A stretch of 22,463 bases of DNA, taken from IMG/VR virus record IMGVR_UViG_3300031857_001508, positions 1-22,463 of that record; one strand, written 5' to 3'. Positions 7,197 through 15,702 of the stretch are shown one piece after another (within the stretch, counting starts at the first letter, position 1; each line of letters begins with the position of its first letter). Below the pieces are notes generated by a model, which saw only the letters and a list, made by a program, of their open reading frames with translations, was not told the DNA's origin and ran no database searches. The position numbers were made by a program, and so were the translations under genes. Source of the stretch: a virus.

Positions 7197-10100
7197 TGGC
7201 CCGCATTTATGGCGCTGGCGGCGGTGGCGGTAAAGGCGGCGGCGCACAATCGCAACCCGCACCACGCACTCCTGTTACTGAAACCGACAGTCTTAATTCC
7301 AAGCAATATGCGCAAGTCCTCGATTTGATCAGCGAGGGCGAGATCGAAGGGCTGAAGAATGGCTACCAATCTATTTTCATTGATAACACGCCGCTGCAAA
7401 ATGCAGACGGTACATACAACTTCCAGAACGTTTCCATTGCCACGCGCAATGGCACGCAAAATCAGACTTACATCCCTGGCACATCTGACGTAGAGGATGA
7501 GAAGTCAGTAGGCGTTGAGGTGCAGTACGCATCGCCAGTGGTGCGCACCATCACAGACACCAGCGTTAATGCTGCACGTATCACCATTACGGTGCCGCAA
7601 CTGCAAACCTTCACCAACGAAGGCGATGTGCTCGGTTCGCAAGTTGGTTTGCGCATTTACGTGCAGTACAACGGTGGCGGCTACAACTTGGCCGTTACCG
7701 GCACCATCAGCGGACGCACTGGTGACGCCTATCAGCGTGACTACCTAATCAACCTTGCCAGCACGTATCCGATCGACATCAAGATCGAACGCGACCGGCC
7801 AGATAGCACCGACCCAAAAGTCGTCAACGCCTTCAACTGGACCAGCTACACCGAAATCATCTACGCCAAACTGCGCTATCCCAACAGTGCCCTGGTTTGG
7901 ACGCGCATTGACGCCGAGCAGTTCAACCGCATCCCATCGCGGTCCTATCTGATCCGTGGCATCAAGGTGCGCATCCCAAGCAATGCCACCGTTGATAGCG
8001 TTACCGGCAGGCTGATCTATGCCGGCATCTGGAACGGCACCTTTGGTGCAGCGCAATGGTGCAGCGACCCTGCGTGGATCTTGTGGGACTTGCTCACATC
8101 AACGCGCTATGGCTTTGGTGATCACATTGAAGCTGCGCAACTTGATAAGTTCGCCTTCTACGCAGCCAGCCAGTATTGCTCCGAGCTGGTGCCTGATGGC
8201 TTCGGCGGACAGGAGCCGCGCTTCTCCTGCAACGTCAACATCCAAACTGCAGAAGATGCGTACAAGCTAATCAACGACATGTGCAGCGTAATGCGCTGTA
8301 TGCCGTATTGGAGCACTGGCGCACTGACAATCAGTCAAGACAGGCCCGCTGATACTGCCTACCTGTTCACGCTGGCGAATGTAACCGAGGAAGGCTTCAG
8401 CTATCAAGGTGGCAGCCGCAAGACGCGTCCCACGGTCTGCGTTGTTAGCTACCTCGATCTGCAGTCGCGTGACATTGCCTACGAAGTCGTAGAAGACGCA
8501 GAAGCCATCCAGAAATATGGCGTCGTCAAAACTGAAATCAGCGCCTTTGCTTGCACCAGTCGCGGGCAGGCGTATCGCATCGGCGAGTGGCTGCTGTATT
8601 CCGAACGCTACGAAAGCGAGATCATCAGCTTCACGGCCTCCATTGATGCTGGCGTGTTGGTGCGCCCTGGGCAGATCATTGAAGTAGCCGATCCAGTCAA
8701 GGCTGGCGCACGTCGCGGTGGCCGCATCTCTGCTGCAACGACCACAGCCATCACCGTTGATGATGCCACTGGATTGACAGCAGCAGGCGCTGATCTGTCT
8801 GTGATCATGCCTGATGGCAGCGTCCAGACGCGCACCATCGCAACCATCGCTGGTGATGTGATCACTGTGTCGTCGGCATTCTCAACAGCACCTAACGCCA
8901 ACAGCGTCTGGATTTATCAAACCAGAGCCATCCAAACGTCAACGTGGCGCGTGCTTACCGTTCAAGAGCAAGACGGTAGCAACTATGCCATCAGCGCCAT
9001 TGCTTACAACGCCAGCAAATACGACTACATCGAGCGTGGCACGGCGTTAGAAGAGCGCGACATCACTGACCTCAACAAGCCAGCCAGCGCACCACGTGCG
9101 CCAATCTTTCAAGAGGTGCTGTACGAAGAGTCTGGGCAGGTGCTGTCCAAGCTCATCATCAACTGGCTTGCATCCATTGATGAAAATGGGCGCACCAATG
9201 CTGTGCAATACCTGGTGCAATGGCGCAGGGTAGACGGCAACTGGGCGCAGAGCTACGTCACAACGCAGGAATACGTCATCTATGACACCACGCCTGGCGA
9301 TTATGAAGTGTTGATCTATGGCGTCAATCCTGGCTTGCGGCCATCAGCGCAAGCAGCACGTCTTGATGTATCAGCACGCGGCAAATTAGCTGAGCCCGCC
9401 AATGTACAGAATCTGACGATTGAGCAGATCAGCGCCAACTCTGCACGCTTGCGTTGGGGCGCCTCAACTGATCTTGACGTGAAGATCGGCGGTCGCGTCC
9501 ACATCCGCCACACCAGCATCACAGACGGCACCGGCTCATGGACTAATTCGCAGGATCTCATCCCTGCAGTGCCTGGCTACAGCACCGAGGCGATCGTGCC
9601 GATGGTCGAGGGTGAATACATCGTCAAGTTTGAAGACAGCAGCGGCAAACAAAGCCTTGGTGAGGCCAGCGTCATTGTTGATCTTCCCGATCCACTTAGC
9701 GCCTTTTTGGTGCTGGATAAACGCGAAGACATAACCGACCCGCCATTCCAAGGCGAGTTCACCAACCTGTTCTACAGCGTCGAATATGACGCCATTACGC
9801 TTGGCGGTTCAGCACTGTTTGACACCATCGCAGACCTTGACCTGCTGCTAGACCTTGACTATTACGGCGACATTGCCACTACTGGCAGTTATGTGTTTAC
9901 TGAAGTGCTGGATCTAGGCGCTAAGTATTCGCTAGACCTGCGGCGTCATCTTGTTGCTGGCGGCTTCTACCCGTCTGATTTGATCGACGAACGCACCGAC
10001 CTGATTGATACGTGGGTTGACTTTGAAGGTGCAGTGGCGGATCAGGTGAACTCCAAGGTCTGCGTGCGCACCACCGACGACAACCCCACTGGATCGCCAA

Positions 10101-10513
10101 CGTGGAGTGACTACCAAGAATTCGGCAACGGCACCTTCACCGCGCGAGCGTTCCAGTTCAAGCTAGATGCCGCCGCCTTTACGCTGTCGCAGGCGTTTGC
10201 CTGCTACGAGCTGGGATACAAAGCATCATTCCAGCGGCGCATTGAAAGCTCGGTGGTAGCCGAGGCAAGCGGCGCTGGCACAAAAAGCGTTGCGTTTGCC
10301 AATCCTTACTGGACTGGCTCTGCTGTGCTCGGCGGCGTCAACAGCATCTTGCCATCCATCGGCATCACCGCTCAGAATTTGCAATCTGGTGACTACTTCA
10401 ATGTGACCAACGTCAGCAGCAGCGGTTTTGATGTGACTTTCCGCAATAGCAGCGGCACTGCAGTTGATCGCCTGTTTGCGTGGTCAGCGGTAGGATACGG
10501 TAAAGGCGCATAA
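7196..10513 (+). CDS. Tail tip / host specificity protein, lambda gpJ-like
   Basis: An 1105-residue protein with the J layout. A Gly-rich N-terminus leads into LNSKQYAQVLDLISEGEIEG, a motif conserved in J proteins. Baseplate-hub-like domains with RIPSRSYLIRGIKVRIPSN and PAWILWDLLTSTRYG follow, then a region about 340-620 of hub and beta-rich folds. Two fibronectin type III-like modules sit at about 626-728 and 729-832. The C-terminal 270 residues are less typical and end VDRLFAWSAVGYGKGA. J forms the central fibre and hub of the tail tip and contacts the host surface. The lambda receptor-binding end is variable, so the C-terminal part is the likely host-range region (inference). Confidence 0.93.
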   Translation: MARIYGAGGGGGKGGGAQSQPAPRTPVTETDSLNSKQYAQVLDLISEGEIEGLKNGYQSIFIDNTPLQNADGTYNFQNVSIATRNGTQNQTYIPGTSDVEDEKSVGVEVQYASPVVRTITDTSVNAARITITVPQLQTFTNEGDVLGSQVGLRIYVQYNGGGYNLAVTGTISGRTGDAYQRDYLINLASTYPIDIKIERDRPDSTDPKVVNAFNWTSYTEIIYAKLRYPNSALVWTRIDAEQFNRIPSRSYLIRGIKVRIPSNATVDSVTGRLIYAGIWNGTFGAAQWCSDPAWILWDLLTSTRYGFGDHIEAAQLDKFAFYAASQYCSELVPDGFGGQEPRFSCNVNIQTAEDAYKLINDMCSVMRCMPYWSTGALTISQDRPADTAYLFTLANVTEEGFSYQGGSRKTRPTVCVVSYLDLQSRDIAYEVVEDAEAIQKYGVVKTEISAFACTSRGQAYRIGEWLLYSERYESEIISFTASIDAGVLVRPGQIIEVADPVKAGARRGGRISAATTTAITVDDATGLTAAGADLSVIMPDGSVQTRTIATIAGDVITVSSAFSTAPNANSVWIYQTRAIQTSTWRVLTVQEQDGSNYAISAIAYNASKYDYIERGTALEERDITDLNKPASAPRAPIFQEVLYEESGQVLSKLIINWLASIDENGRTNAVQYLVQWRRVDGNWAQSYVTTQEYVIYDTTPGDYEVLIYGVNPGLRPSAQAARLDVSARGKLAEPANVQNLTIEQISANSARLRWGASTDLDVKIGGRVHIRHTSITDGTGSWTNSQDLIPAVPGYSTEAIVPMVEGEYIVKFEDSSGKQSLGEASVIVDLPDPLSAFLVLDKREDITDPPFQGEFTNLFYSVEYDAITLGGSALFDTIADLDLLLDLDYYGDIATTGSYVFTEVLDLGAKYSLDLRRHLVAGGFYPSDLIDERTDLIDTWVDFEGAVADQVNSKVCVRTTDDNPTGSPTWSDYQEFGNGTFTARAFQFKLDAAAFTLSQAFACYELGYKASFQRRIESSVVAEASGAGTKSVAFANPYWTGSAVLGGVNSILPSIGITAQNLQSGDYFNVTNVSSSGFDVTFRNSSGTAVDRLFAWSAVGYGKGA

Positions 10514-10516
10514 TCC

Positions 10517-11950
10517 ATGGCCACGTACGACTGGACGGGCACGGACATAATTCCAAACGGCAGTGGTTCGGCTGTACGCGCTGACCTGAACGACGCACTG
10601 CTGGCATTGTTCTCGCAAAACAGCAGCGCCACTGCGCCGCCTGAGACCGTCGCCTACATGCCGTGGGCGGATACTTCAACTGGCCTGTACAAAATTCGCA
10701 ACGCAGCCAACAGCGGCTGGATCACGCTGTACCAGCTTGATGGCGAGTGGACAACGATCGCGCTGGAGAACGGCACCGCTGCTGCACCGTCGCTGTATTT
10801 CAAGGACAGCGGCACCGATACCGGCTTCTACAGCCCCGGCACCGACCAAGTAGCCATCACCACAGCTGGTGTTCAACGCGTCAACTTCAACGGCTCCACC
10901 GAGGTGGTGTTCAATGATGGTGGCGCTGACGTTGACTTCAGGATTGAAGGCGACACCGAGCCAAACCTGTTCAAGATCGACGCCGGCACCGATCAGGTGC
11001 AGGTGGCAAACCTCAACGGCGGACCGCTCAGTGGCACCCGTAACCGCATCATCAACGGTGACTTTTCCGTTGCGCAACGGGGCACAAGTTTTGTAAGCGC
11101 TGCCAATAATGACGACGCCTACACGCTCGACCGCTGGTACATTCTGAGCGATGGCAACGATGCTATTGACGTAACGCAGGAAACATCAACCGTACCGACC
11201 AATCAGAAATATGCCATTGCGCTTGATGTTGAAACAGTAAACAAGAAGTTTGGCATTGCTCAAATTATTGAAAACGTCAACTGCGTTGGGCTAACAGGTG
11301 GCAATGTCACGCTGAGTTTTAAGGCAAAAGTTAGCTCTACTACCAAGCTCGACAACGTAAAAGCCGCGATTGTTGCGTGGTCTGGCACTGCTGATACAGT
11401 GACAAGCGACATTATCAGCGCATGGGGCGCAGAAGGCACCAATCCAACGCTGATTGCCAATGCCACCTACGAGAACACGCCTGCGAATTTAAGCGTCACA
11501 ACAAGCTACGCCACTTATTCGCTGTCTGCAAACATTGATACAGCCAGCACTAACAACATTATCGTATTCATTTGGTCTGATGTGACAGATACGACTGCAG
11601 GCGATTTCTTGTATATCACTGATGTGCAACTAGAACCCGGAACCGTCGCCACCCCGTTTGAACGCAGGAGTTACGGGCAGGAGCTGGCGCTTTGTCAGAG
11701 GTATTACGAGATTTTTGGCCCGGTCGCAATCATGCTGCCTTGGAGTTCTGGAACGCAAATTATACGCGGGCAAGGTCAATTTGTGGTCAGCAAAAGAACT
11801 ATACCCAATGTAACTATGGGATCAAAAATAGCAGGGACCGGCACCGTAACGGCCAATAGTGTTTACGCTAACGGAGTAGAATTTTCCGCATCGGGGAGCC
11901 AGCAAGATGTGATTGTTTATGTTAATAACATTGCTGCTGTGGAGCTTTGA
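10517..11950 (+). CDS. Tail fibre / receptor-binding protein with jelly-roll carbohydrate-binding-like domain
   Basis: A 477-residue protein. The N-terminal 60 residues are of a type found at the start of virion fibre proteins. Residues about 85-165 hold short beta repeats (SLYFKDSGTDTGFYSPG and related). From about 175 comes a widespread phage module: RNRIINGDFSVAQRGTSF, then YTLDRWYI, a jelly-roll-like sandwich, and a closing VQLEPGTVATPFERRSYGQE with LALCQRYYE. This module resembles carbohydrate-binding domains and is common in tail fibres. The last 80 residues are unique beta-rich sequence and a candidate receptor tip. No catalytic motif is seen. It starts 3 nt after the J stop. Confidence 0.82.
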   Translation: MATYDWTGTDIIPNGSGSAVRADLNDALLALFSQNSSATAPPETVAYMPWADTSTGLYKIRNAANSGWITLYQLDGEWTTIALENGTAAAPSLYFKDSGTDTGFYSPGTDQVAITTAGVQRVNFNGSTEVVFNDGGADVDFRIEGDTEPNLFKIDAGTDQVQVANLNGGPLSGTRNRIINGDFSVAQRGTSFVSAANNDDAYTLDRWYILSDGNDAIDVTQETSTVPTNQKYAIALDVETVNKKFGIAQIIENVNCVGLTGGNVTLSFKAKVSSTTKLDNVKAAIVAWSGTADTVTSDIISAWGAEGTNPTLIANATYENTPANLSVTTSYATYSLSANIDTASTNNIIVFIWSDVTDTTAGDFLYITDVQLEPGTVATPFERRSYGQELALCQRYYEIFGPVAIMLPWSSGTQIIRGQGQFVVSKRTIPNVTMGSKIAGTGTVTANSVYANGVEFSASGSQQDVIVYVNNIAAVEL

Positions 11951-11953
11951 TCC

Positions 11954-12199
11954 ATGACCTACCAACTAACCACCAACACCAGCATCAAACTGCCCCTTGA
12001 AAATGGCAGCATCATGTTCCTGCCGCCACAAAACAATGGCACCCCCGAATGGCGGGAATACCAAGCATGGCTCGATGAAGGCAACACTCCCGAGCCTGCC
12101 CCTGAACCACCTGCCCCTCCAGTGCTCACCACTGAGCAGAAGCTGGAAGCCGCTGGGTTGACGGTTGCAGAATTGAAAGAGCTGTTTGGCCTGAGCTGA
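11954..12199 (+). CDS. Small fibre-associated protein, possible fibre assembly chaperone
   Basis: An 81-residue protein. It has a beta-like N-terminus, then WREYQAWLDEGNTPEPAPEP near residues 35-52, a Pro-rich linker and a helical end TTEQKLEAAGLTVAELKELFGL. The EYQAWLxEGNTPEPA pattern also occurs near the end of phage tail fibre assembly proteins and in small genes next to fibre genes. The position between two fibre genes supports a helper or assembly role. The family cannot be named with certainty. The next gene starts 2 nt later. Confidence 0.65.
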   Translation: MTYQLTTNTSIKLPLENGSIMFLPPQNNGTPEWREYQAWLDEGNTPEPAPEPPAPPVLTTEQKLEAAGLTVAELKELFGLS

Positions 12200-12201
12200 T
12201 C

Positions 12202-12540
12202 ATGGCAATCTCACCCGGCACCTACAACATCAGCCTGCAGCGCCGGGCGGACTACAGCATCACGCTGCAGTTCAAGGACAGCACTGACGCTGCCATCAAC
12301 CTGACCGGCTGGACCGTTGCAGCGCAATCCTGGAACCAAGGGCGCACCACCAAATACGGCGACTTCACCGTTACCTACACCAACCGCAGCACTGGAACAG
12401 TCGCCATCGCGTTGACGGATGACCAGACTGCAACGCTGCCCAATGAGGCGTACTACGACGTACTGCTGACCAACCCCTCCGGCCTCAAAGAGTATTACCT
12501 CGAAGGCATCATTTACGTCAGCGAGGGGTATACGGGATGA
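12202..12540 (+). CDS. Small beta-sandwich virion protein (BppU N-domain-like)
   Basis: A 112-residue protein with an Ig-like pattern: DYSITLQFKDSTDAAINLTGWTVAAQ early, TVAIALTDDQTATLPNEAYYDVLLTNPSG in the middle and YLEGIIYVSEGYTG at the end. The 'linear order of strands, LTG-W, YYDV, GxxYVS' layout resembles the N-terminal domain of baseplate upper proteins of phages and similar small virion proteins. It would be an attachment or adaptor piece for fibres (inference). Its stop overlaps the next start by 4 nt (ATGA). Confidence 0.6.
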   Translation: MAISPGTYNISLQRRADYSITLQFKDSTDAAINLTGWTVAAQSWNQGRTTKYGDFTVTYTNRSTGTVAIALTDDQTATLPNEAYYDVLLTNPSGLKEYYLEGIIYVSEGYTG

Positions 12541-12863
12541 CGACCGTCAACGTCAGCTCTGTAACTAATACGGTCACCGTCACCGAAAACGGCAGCAGCA
12601 CTGTTGTCACCGTACCTGTTACCAGCACCGTCACCGCAATCACGCAAGGTCCGCAAGGACCATCAGGGGCGGCTGCGTTTGTGTACCAACAAATTGCACC
12701 AGCAACAACTTGGACTATTAACCACAATCTTGGCTATAAACCATCTGTTGAATTACTTGATAGTGGTAGTCAAGAAATTGATGGTGATGTGGCGCATCCA
12801 AGTGATAACCAAACCGTTGTTACACTGAACCCAGCATCCGCTGGCCTCGCTCGCTTGATCTGA
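12537..12863 (+). CDS. Small fibre protein with Thr/Val-rich stalk, mini collagen-like motif and C-terminal beta domain
   Basis: A 108-residue protein. Residues 1-37 are almost entirely Thr, Val and Ser with alternating strand character (NTVTVTENGSSTVVTVPV). A short GPQGPSG motif of collagen-like type follows at about 39-45. The C-terminal 60 residues include WTINHNLGYKPSVELLDSG and an EIDGDVAHPSDNQ segment, a module known from phage fibre tips. The three-part build (stalk, triple-helix seed, head) suggests a short trimeric fibre (inference). It lies between the adaptor-like gene and a larger fibre gene. Confidence 0.72.
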   Translation: MTTVNVSSVTNTVTVTENGSSTVVTVPVTSTVTAITQGPQGPSGAAAFVYQQIAPATTWTINHNLGYKPSVELLDSGSQEIDGDVAHPSDNQTVVTLNPASAGLARLI

Positions 12864-12864
12864 C

Positions 12865-13656
12865 ATGGCTCGCAAGTTTTTTACCGACCTAGACCTGCAA
12901 AGCGTCTCGAAGGTCATCAATGTCCCGACGCCAACTGCATCTGGCGACGCAGTGCCCAAGTCCTACGTGGACTCTGCGGTTGAAGGTCTGGCATGGAAGG
13001 ACAGCGCCCGCGTTGGCACGCAAAGCAATATCAACCTGAGCAGTCCTGGCGCCACGGTTGATGGCGTGACCATGGCGTCACAGGATCGGGTGCTGGTGCG
13101 CAACCAATCCACGCAAAGCGAGAACGGCATTTATGTGTGGAATGGCAGCGCGGTTGCCATGACCCGCTCGCTTGATGCCAGCACCTTTGCTGAGCTTGAA
13201 CAGGCGATCATCACCGTCGAGGAAGGCACCGACGCTGGTACGACGTGGCGTCAGACGCAGGTCAACGGCACTATTGATAGCAGCAATGTCATTTGGACAT
13301 CGTTTGCCGCTGCAGCACCTGCAGCCAGTGAGACGACTGCTGGTATCGCCGAACTTGCCACGCAGGCCGAGGTTGACGCTGGCACCGACGACCTGCGTAT
13401 CGTCACACCGCTGAAGCTGGCCAGCTGGTCCGGGCGGATCAAGAAGTACAGCACCAACATCGGTGACGGCAGCGCAACCAGCTATACGATCACGCACAGC
13501 TTGAACACTCGTGACGTGATCATTCGCGTGTTTCCCAACTCCGGCACCTATGACGACGTGGAAGTGGACGTGCAACGCACCAGCACAACCACCGCCACGT
13601 TGGTGTTTGCCACGGCACCTGCTTCTAACGCCTATCGCGTCGTGGTGATCGGCTGA
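12865..13656 (+). CDS. Tail fibre protein
   Basis: A 263-residue protein starting with MARKFFTDLDLQSVSKVINVP, a common N-terminus of fibre proteins of siphoviruses. AVPKSYVDSAVEGLAWKDS and DRVLVRNQSTQSENGIYVW follow near residues 30-95. ETTAGIAELATQAEVDAGTD and RIVTPLKLASW occur at about 150-190. The last 75 residues form a beta domain (NTRDVIIRVFPNSG, then VDVQRTSTTTATLVF). These are all modules of tail fibres, the ATQAEVDAGTD segment being a widespread stem repeat. It probably forms a trimeric fibre attached to the tail tip. Its stop overlaps the next start (TGATG). Confidence 0.85.
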   Translation: MARKFFTDLDLQSVSKVINVPTPTASGDAVPKSYVDSAVEGLAWKDSARVGTQSNINLSSPGATVDGVTMASQDRVLVRNQSTQSENGIYVWNGSAVAMTRSLDASTFAELEQAIITVEEGTDAGTTWRQTQVNGTIDSSNVIWTSFAAAAPAASETTAGIAELATQAEVDAGTDDLRIVTPLKLASWSGRIKKYSTNIGDGSATSYTITHSLNTRDVIIRVFPNSGTYDDVEVDVQRTSTTTATLVFATAPASNAYRVVVIG

Positions 13657-13922
13657 TGGCACGGGCTTTTGAAACTGACATAACGCTCAACGCTCAACGC
13701 GAGCTGCGGCTGGCTGATGCGGACTCATCCGCCTATGTCGGCTTCAAGGCCCCGTCGACCATCACGACCAACCGCATCTGGACACTGCCTGCCGCTGATG
13801 GCACCACCGGCCAAGTGCTCAGCACCAACGGCTCTGGTGTGCTGTCATGGGCAACAGCAGGTGGCGGTGGCGGAGGCAGCTCCGTTGGTGACAACCTCTA
13901 CCTCAACGTCAACTGCATCTAA
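13656..13922 (+). CDS. Small fibre stem protein
   Basis: An 88-residue protein. Residues 10-65 are a well known fibre stem module: LRLADADSSAYVGFKAPSTI, then TNRIWTLPAADGTTGQVLST and NGSGVLSWATAGG. In many phages this module is part of a long fibre; here it is a gene by itself, ending in a Gly-rich stretch and SVGDNLYLNVNCI. The N-terminus (MARAFETDITLN) resembles that of the neighbouring fibre gene and may be a shared docking tag. Role inferred from module and position. Confidence 0.78.
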   Translation: MARAFETDITLNAQRELRLADADSSAYVGFKAPSTITTNRIWTLPAADGTTGQVLSTNGSGVLSWATAGGGGGGSSVGDNLYLNVNCI

Positions 13923-13925
13923 GCC

Positions 13926-14321
13926 ATGGCAGCCTCACCCTCTTTCATCTCCACCCCGCGCATCGGGCGACTGTCGCTGAGCACGGCGAACACCGCAACG
14001 GATGGCACCGGCACAATCAACGACCTCATCGTGGGCGCCAGCGCTGGCACCCGGGTGCTGAGCGTCAACGTGCAAGGCACCGCCACTACCGTCGCAGCAC
14101 TGGTCAACCTGTTCCTGTGGGACGGCACGCAGTGGGACCTATTTGATCAGGTGACGATCAGCGCCACCACCGGCAGCAACACCGTCAAGGGCTATCGCCT
14201 GGTGACGGCATACACGGATCTGGTGCTACCGAGCGCGAGCTACAAGCTGGGCGCCACGATTAGCGTTGCGCCAACCACCGGCACGGTTCGTGTCAGCGCA
14301 TGGGGCGGTGACCTGACATGA
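13926..14321 (+). CDS. Beta-rich virion protein of the fibre cluster
   Basis: A 131-residue protein rich in Thr, Ser, Ala, Val and Gly with a clear alternating strand pattern. It has TPRIGRLSLSTANTATDGTG near the start, VNLFLWDGTQWDLFDQVTIS in the middle and a final VRVSAWGGDLT. This layout, with an L-F-x-W/H-DGT segment and a terminal GGD, recurs in small structural proteins of phages. No function beyond virion component can be stated. It starts 3 nt after the previous stop, and its stop overlaps the next start by 4 nt. Confidence 0.65.
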   Translation: MAASPSFISTPRIGRLSLSTANTATDGTGTINDLIVGASAGTRVLSVNVQGTATTVAALVNLFLWDGTQWDLFDQVTISATTGSNTVKGYRLVTAYTDLVLPSASYKLGATISVAPTTGTVRVSAWGGDLT

Positions 14322-15427
14322 ACCTGAATACTGGAGGGTGGGCGTCACGTGCCGCTCTGTCTATTGTTACTCGGCTATTTTCAACAGGCACCAATGCAAC
14401 CCGTCCTGTTGTTGCTGTTTTGCCTCCTGAAGACAGAGAGACAATCCTGCGAACCAACTTAGATGTAGCTCTAGTTGCCAAGGGATTCGGGGCGACTATT
14501 GCTCAAGTGCCTGACGAAACAACGACAGGCGGCAATCTACGCGGACAAAGATCTACGGATTTTCAAAAAAACAGAGGGACCGCAGCGCAAGTTGCAAGTG
14601 GAACAACTTCAGGCATCTTGGCGGGAGTTTCAAATCAAGCCTCTGGTGTGTCTTCCGTGGTTGTCGGTGGAGATAGCAACACCGCCTCCAGCACCTACTC
14701 CTTCGTCGGCGGCGGCCAGAGCAACACCGCCCAAACCAACACCCACGCTGCGGTTTGTGGGGGGAGTGGTAATACGGCGAGTGGGCAGTATTCGTTTGTG
14801 GGGGGTGGGATTGGCAATATTGCAAGTGGACTGCGTAGTATTGTCGTAGCGGGTGACACCAACGCAGCATCTGGATCTAATTCTTGTATTGTTGGCGGAA
14901 TAGATAATATTGCAAACGCTTCGCAATCTTTTGTCGCTGGAGGAAGAAGGGGCACCGTAAGATCTATTGTTGGAAATCACATATTTCCTGCTTGTTCTAT
15001 CCCTATCGCCAACGCGCAAGGCGCCACCCAATCCGCCCTCCTACTCTTAGGCCGCCAAACCACCGACGCCACCGCCACAGTCCTCTGCAGCGACAGCAGC
15101 GCCGCCAGCACCACCAACCAAGTCATCCTCCCCAATAACGCGGCCTACAGCTTCAGCGGTGAGGTGATCGCAGGCGTCACAGCCGCAGGCAACACCGCCC
15201 GCTGGACAATCAACGGTGCCATCAAACGTGGCGCTAACGCAGCATCTACCGCGATGGTTGGCACGCCGACTGTCACCATGACCCACAACGACGCCGGTGC
15301 TGCAGCATGGGCTGTTGCCGTCACGGCAGACACCACCAACGGCGGCATTAAAGTTGAAGTCACTGGCGCATTAGCTACCACCATCCGCTGGGTGGCCAAA
15401 ATTGAAACCACGGAGATGACCTACTAA
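14318..15427 (+). CDS. Tail fibre / adhesin-like protein with YadA-head type repeats
   Basis: A 369-residue protein. Residues 1-85 are a distinct N-terminal part. GNLRGQRSTDFQKNRGTAAQ is a frequent lead-in to repeat fibres. Residues 106-210 contain about seven imperfect 14-residue repeats of the form NTASGxYSFVGGGxS, the signature of trimeric left-handed beta rolls like the YadA head. The C-terminal 150 residues form a beta domain (ALLLLGRQTTDATATVL, then VEVTGALATTIRWVAKIE) common at fibre tips. It probably makes a trimeric receptor-binding fibre. Codon choice changes sharply in blocks along the repeats, which suggests mosaic assembly. Confidence 0.83.
   Translation: MNLNTGGWASRAALSIVTRLFSTGTNATRPVVAVLPPEDRETILRTNLDVALVAKGFGATIAQVPDETTTGGNLRGQRSTDFQKNRGTAAQVASGTTSGILAGVSNQASGVSSVVVGGDSNTASSTYSFVGGGQSNTAQTNTHAAVCGGSGNTASGQYSFVGGGIGNIASGLRSIVVAGDTNAASGSNSCIVGGIDNIANASQSFVAGGRRGTVRSIVGNHIFPACSIPIANAQGATQSALLLLGRQTTDATATVLCSDSSAASTTNQVILPNNAAYSFSGEVIAGVTAAGNTARWTINGAIKRGANAASTAMVGTPTVTMTHNDAGAAAWAVAVTADTTNGGIKVEVTGALATTIRWVAKIETTEMTY
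14633..14950 (+). repeat. YadA-head-like coding repeats, about 7 units of about 42 bp
   Basis: Units translate as NQASGVSSVVVGGDS, NTASSTYSFVGGGQS, NTAQTNTHAAVCGGSG, NTASGQYSFVGGGIG, NIASGLRSIVVAGDT, NAASGSNSCIVGGID and NIANASQSFVAGGRR. The repeat is conserved in protein and poorly conserved in DNA. Neighbouring units differ strongly in codon use: C-ending at about 14676-14748, then G- or T-ending at about 14750-14840. Confidence 0.85.
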
Positions 15428-15702
15428 TGGCCCTCACAACTTCCTTGGCTCAGACCAACATCGGCATCCCTATGGCCGATACCTACGCCCGCATCACCCT
15501 GATGCGCTGCGACAAGGAGCAAACGCTGATTCAGATTTCGCATTACGCGAACGCTGATGCCCGCAACGAGAATGCCAGTCCGGTCTGGGACCGCACAATG
15601 TTTGCGCCCACCGGCGAGCTGCAGCCCGGCGATAACCCGCTGGCCATCGGTTACACCTGGCTCAAGGGCCAACCCGAGTACGCCGACGCGGAGGACTGCT
15701 GA
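15427..15702 (+). CDS. Small conserved phage protein next to fibre genes
   Basis: A 91-residue protein. The first half has strand character with TYARITLMRCDKEQTLIQIS. The end reads YTWLKGQPEYADAEDC, which resembles a C-terminal pattern (Y-xx-LK-xxPEF-xxAxDC) that I recall from small proteins near tail fibre genes in many siphoviruses. Their function is unknown. Nothing catalytic is seen. Its stop overlaps the next small gene (TGATG at 15700-15704), so the two are probably co-translated. Confidence 0.6.
   Translation: MALTTSLAQTNIGIPMADTYARITLMRCDKEQTLIQISHYANADARNENASPVWDRTMFAPTGELQPGDNPLAIGYTWLKGQPEYADAEDC

Noticed and set aside
13078-13662. Leftward open frame of 194 codons opposite a fibre gene
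   Set aside because: Antisense shadow of a clear tail fibre gene; composition is His/Gly/Arg-rich with no motif.
14633-14950. Repeat array resembling a CRISPR-like or satellite repeat
   Set aside because: The units are about 42 bp, conserved only in protein, and in frame within a fibre gene. There are no identical DNA repeats with unique spacers.
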